From CALMFT01 sp041674565 (GTDB lineage: Bacteria; Patescibacteriota; Gracilibacteria; Absconditabacterales; Absconditicoccaceae), in assembly GCA_041674565.1 (NCBI GenBank), contig JBAYVQ010000024.1, forward strand, positions 1 to 10,604: a stretch of DNA of 10,604 nucleotides. The letters are read 5' to 3'. The notes under the pieces were generated by a model. That model had not been told where the DNA came from and did no database searches. It was given only the letters and a program-made list of their open reading frames with translations. Every line of letters starts with the position of its first letter. The stretch's first letter is position 1. Both the position numbers and the translations under genes were made by a program. Shown piece after piece: positions 7,725-10,604 of this stretch.

Positions 7725-9875
7725 ATGTCATTCACTATTCGCAAACCACAAGAGATTACTGCTAGTTACGAGATAGCTGGAAAGCAACTAACATTTAAAA
7801 CAGGTATATTAGCACCGAGCTGTGATGGCGCGGTCAGGGTCAAACTTGGTCAAACTGAAGTACTTGTGACAACAGTCATGAAAAAAGAACCCAATCCAGA
7901 TAAGGACTTCTTGCCATTGACTATAGATTTTCGTGATAGTAACCATGCAGTGGGTAAGATCGGTGGTGGCCCATACAGAAGAAGAGAGGGCAGGCCTACT
8001 GAAATGATGACATTGTACTCTCGTATTGTAGACCGCACACTCAGACCTATGTTTCCCAAGGGTATGGTGAATGATATCGTTATTTCCATTACTCCATTGA
8101 GTTTTGATCGTGAAGATGATCTAGCAATATTGGGAATAATCTGAGGCTCGTTGGCTACTATCATCGCGTGAATCCCCTTTGATGGCCCAGTGAGTGGTGT
8201 AAGAGTAGGATATAGCGCTGATAAGAGCACACTGCTTGTCAATCCTACCATCTCAGAGTTTGAGGATAATGGTCTGAATTTGTTGGTAAGTGGTAAAGCT
8301 GGAAGTATCAATATGATCGAGATGGATGGCACTGAGATTAGCGAAGATAGTATCGAAAAAGCGTTTGTCCTTGGACAAGAGATGATAGACAAACTGTGCC
8401 AAGTACAGCAGGATTTCTTAAGTAAATGTGAAAAAAAAGATCTTACGTCATTTGCAACATACAACTATCCGCCAGAAGAGCTCAAAGCGCAGGTTGCTCA
8501 GATCATTACTCATCAAGAATTGGAAAAATTATACGAATCATCCAAGACAGAGTGGGAAGCTGCTTTTAGCGGATGGAGAAATCAATTGAGGGATTTTTTG
8601 AAAACAAAGCTTGCGGACGAATCTATCACAGATAAGGGCATCTATACACGAGAAAAGGCGTACATGAGTATGGAGTTACTGGTGAGAGAGTATTTCAAAG
8701 AATTGATTCTCGACAAGAATGTGAGAGTAGATGGTAGAAAACTAGATGAAATAAGACAATTGTATGCTGAAACAGGGCTATTGGAGCAAGTACACGGTAG
8801 CGCATTATTTTGGAGAGGTGATACGCAGATCTTGAATATTTGTACACTTGGTGCGCCAGGAGATGTCCAGTTGGTAGATGATATGGTCAACGATGCTACA
8901 GAAAAGCGCTACATGCATCACTACAACTTCCCACCATTTTCGGTAAACGAAGCAATGAAAATCAGAGGGACAGGAAACAGAGAGATAGGCCATGGTAAAC
9001 TTGCTGAAAAGGCCGTAGAATTTGTCATCCCGCCAAAGGCAGAGTTTCCTTATACGATAAGGTTGGTATCAGACTGTTTGAGTTCTGGTGGATCTACGTC
9101 AATGGGTTCGGTATGTGCGAGCACGCTTGCTTTGATGGACGCGTGAGTACCTATCCGCAAACCAGTATCTGGCATTGCTATGGGCTTGGCATCGAGAGTA
9201 GACGACAATGGCTTACCAAAACAATATCAAGTACTGACTGATATACAAGGAGCTGAGGATCATCACTGTGATATGGATTTCAAAGTAGCTGGTACCCCAG
9301 ATGGTATTACTGCTATCCAGTTGGACATGAAAGTGAGAGGTATCTCTGTAGCGATTGCTATGGAAGTGGTAAAGAGAGCAAATGTAGGAAGACTGGAGAT
9401 CATGCAATATATGTTAACAATATTGGATAAGCCGAGAGCGCAGCTTGCTGCCACAGCACCAAAGATCACTGTAATCCATGTAGATCCAGACAAGATCAAG
9501 GTCGTTATCGGTAAAGGATGAGAGCAGATTGATAAGATCATTGCAGAGACTGGCGTAAAGATTGATTTTGATGATGACGGTACTTGCTGCATCACCAGTA
9601 AGGATGCCGCTGCTATCGCAAGGACGATTGAGATTATTGAAGGTCTCGTATATGCACCCAAAATAGGTGATACCTTTGATGGTGTTATCACGAGAATTGA
9701 AAACTATGGCATCTTCGTCAATTTCCATGGCAAGATGGTAGGCCTTGCTGGTACGAGAAATCTTGGTCTCAAATTTGGAGAAAATCCAGCTGCTACCTAC
9801 AAACTTGATCAAAGACTGAAAGTCAAAATCGTCAATATCACTGCTGAGGGCAAAGTTGATTTGGCTCCTGCGTAG
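7725..9875 (+). CDS. pnp: Polyribonucleotide nucleotidyltransferase (PNPase), 716 aa
   Basis: Phosphorolytic 3'-5' exoribonuclease of mRNA turnover, normally a trimer in the cytoplasm. Domains in order: RNase PH 1 (about 1-220, with GGGPYRREGRPTE-type loop RRREGRPTE), helical domain (about 240-320), RNase PH 2 (about 330-555), KH (about 565-625) and S1 (about 643-716, GDTFDGVITRIENYGIFV). Catalytic D512, D518 and K520 sit in DHHCDMDFK and correspond to E. coli D486, D492 and K494. The usual LG of DHLGDMDFK is HC here. Four TGA codons encode Gly: residues 140, 149 (AGIPF), 474 (MDAGVP) and 599 (last Gly of the KH loop GKGG). The ATG at 7725 is chosen because MSFTIRKPQ fits family N-termini; the open frame continues upstream to 7608 without resemblance to PNPase. 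No Shine-Dalgarno is seen. The stop is TAG. It is divergent from the membrane-protein unit. Confidence 0.98.
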
Positions 9876-9928
9876 GAAGAGGATTTTATTTCAGAAGTTT
9901 TAAATTTAGTTTTCATGGATTGTTTAAA

Positions 9929-10459
9929 ATGCAGGAAGCCGAAAAAGTGACTCTAAATGATCAAGAAGTAGCGGCTAATAATAAAGAAATACACCATATG
10001 TGTTTTGAAAGGATGCTCGATATACAGAAGTCGTTCGTATCTTTGAACACTCAATACATTGGGCATGTGCTGACTTTGTCGCTTGGAATACTTTCTTTGG
10101 CAATCCCACTGTTGCTTAAAAATGAAGTGCTAATCTGAAGCAAAACCTTAATCTTACTTACTCAAATAGGATTCTTGGTTTCGATCATTCTCTCAGTGTT
10201 TGTTTATCTAATTGGTATTTTCCTACAAAAAAAAGAATTGGAGTATCATAAAAACTGTGTGGATATTTGCGATAAGTATTTGTACAGCGACCTAAGGAGC
10301 GATTTTCGTAAAAAAATAGAAGAAAATAAACAAATATACCTCAACGATTGTTTTAGGAGAGCTGCTTTATGGTTTGATGGATTTTGCTATAGTGCTTTAA
10401 ATCTTGTTTTTGTTGCGTCTCTGATTCTATTTTTTATTTGATTAATTTGATCTAGGTAA
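9929..10459 (+). CDS. Hypothetical small membrane protein, 176 aa
   Basis: I do not recognise this family. With TGA = Gly the frame runs from ATG 9929 through three TGA codons (10136, 10439 and 10448) to TAA 10457-10459. The N-terminal 40 or so residues are polar and probably helical (E, K, N and Q rich). Two membrane helices follow, around residues 45-65 and 72-98, then a charged segment rich in K, D, E and R (about 100-140), and a C-terminal helix (about 150-172) that ends with the TGA glycines. The topology resembles small cytoplasm-facing membrane proteins found near defence or mobile genes, but no signature confirms this. An in-frame TTG at 9920 would add three residues. It begins 53 bases after pnp with no terminator between them, so read-through from pnp is possible. 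The transposase gene starts 18 bases downstream. Confidence 0.65.
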
Positions 10460-10477
10460 TTTAAAACACAAATGTTT

Positions 10478-10604
10478 ATGCCCCTTCCAAAACGTACATC
10501 ACCTAGATGGAAAGAATATGATTATTCCTCAGCAGGAGGGTATTTTGTAACAATCTGTACAAAAGATAGGGCATGTTATTTTGGTGAAATTGTTGATGGA
10601 AAAA
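10478..10604 (+). CDS. REP-associated tyrosine transposase (IS200-like Y1/HUH family), N-terminal 42 residues, cut by window end
   Basis: The visible residues read MPLPKRTSPR, WKEYDYSSAGGYFVTICTKD, then RACYFGEIVDGK. This is the characteristic opening of RAYT/TnpA_REP proteins, where basic residues lead into YDYS-x-x-G-x-YFVTICT and FGEIVDG. These proteins are HUH-type single-strand DNA transposases that in known cases act on REP palindromes. The HUH motif and catalytic tyrosine lie beyond the window, so activity cannot be judged. An in-frame ATG at 10472 would add two residues. No TGA falls in the visible part, which contains four glycines, so code usage is uninformative. The start is 18 bases after the stop of the membrane protein gene, with no Shine-Dalgarno. 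Confidence 0.88.
   Translation, partial: MPLPKRTSPRWKEYDYSSAGGYFVTICTKDRACYFGEIVDGK

Noticed and set aside
7850..8464. 204-codon minus-strand open frame opposite pnp
   Set aside because: Shadow of the PNPase coding frame; low-complexity Ser/Leu-rich translation without family resemblance.
9915..9950. ATG at 9915 as start of the gene after pnp
   Set aside because: It is in a different frame from the long open frame that starts at 9929 and quickly loses coding character.
2..10459. TGA as selenocysteine or tryptophan
   Set aside because: The TGA positions align with Gly in DnaK, TatD and PNPase motifs, tryptophan is written TGG throughout, and the number of TGA codons is far too high for selenocysteine.
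1..10604. CRISPR array, tRNA or rRNA genes
   Set aside because: I saw no regularly spaced repeats and no cloverleaf or rRNA-like segments while reading both strands.

Overview
This window comes from a bacterium that reads TGA as glycine instead of stop (NCBI genetic code 25). That code is known from the Patescibacteria/CPR lineages Absconditabacteria (SR1) and Gracilibacteria (BD1-5/GN02). The evidence is internal. dnaK, tatD, pnp and two long membrane-protein genes are each cut by in-frame TGA under the standard code. Every such TGA reads through without a frameshift, and where the family is familiar it falls on a conserved glycine, including the GXXG loop of the PNPase KH domain. All eight complete gene ends are TAA or TAG, and none is TGA. 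I cannot tell SR1 from BD1-5 with this sequence. All gene limits below are re-derived with TGA = Gly.

Layout. (1) 2-1237 (+): the C-terminal two thirds of dnaK, closed by a clear intrinsic terminator. (2) 1335-1649 (+): a 104-codon protein of unknown function. (3) 7510 down to 1656 (-): a four-gene unit that meets gene 2 tail to tail. In transcription order it holds an 839-aa membrane protein, a 713-aa membrane protein, tatD, and a 115-aa unknown whose start lies inside the tatD end. A TTGACA-17-TATAAT promoter sits just upstream of the first gene. The two membrane proteins are full-length paralogues and resemble VirB6/TrbL-type type IV secretion channel proteins; that assignment is tentative. 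(4) 7725-9875 (+): pnp, divergent from the membrane-protein unit. (5) 9929-10459 (+): a small membrane protein of unknown function. (6) 10478 to the window end (+): the start of a REP-associated/IS200-like (Y1, HUH) transposase.

The housekeeping genes (Hsp70 chaperone, PNPase) serve protein folding and RNA turnover. The minus-strand unit joins a likely envelope or secretion apparatus to a metal-dependent DNase of the TatD family. None of the seven start codons in the window has a recognisable Shine-Dalgarno sequence. TGA-encoded glycine is rare in dnaK and pnp (about 6-7% of glycines by hand count) and common in the membrane gene at 2836-4977 and in tatD (about 30%).
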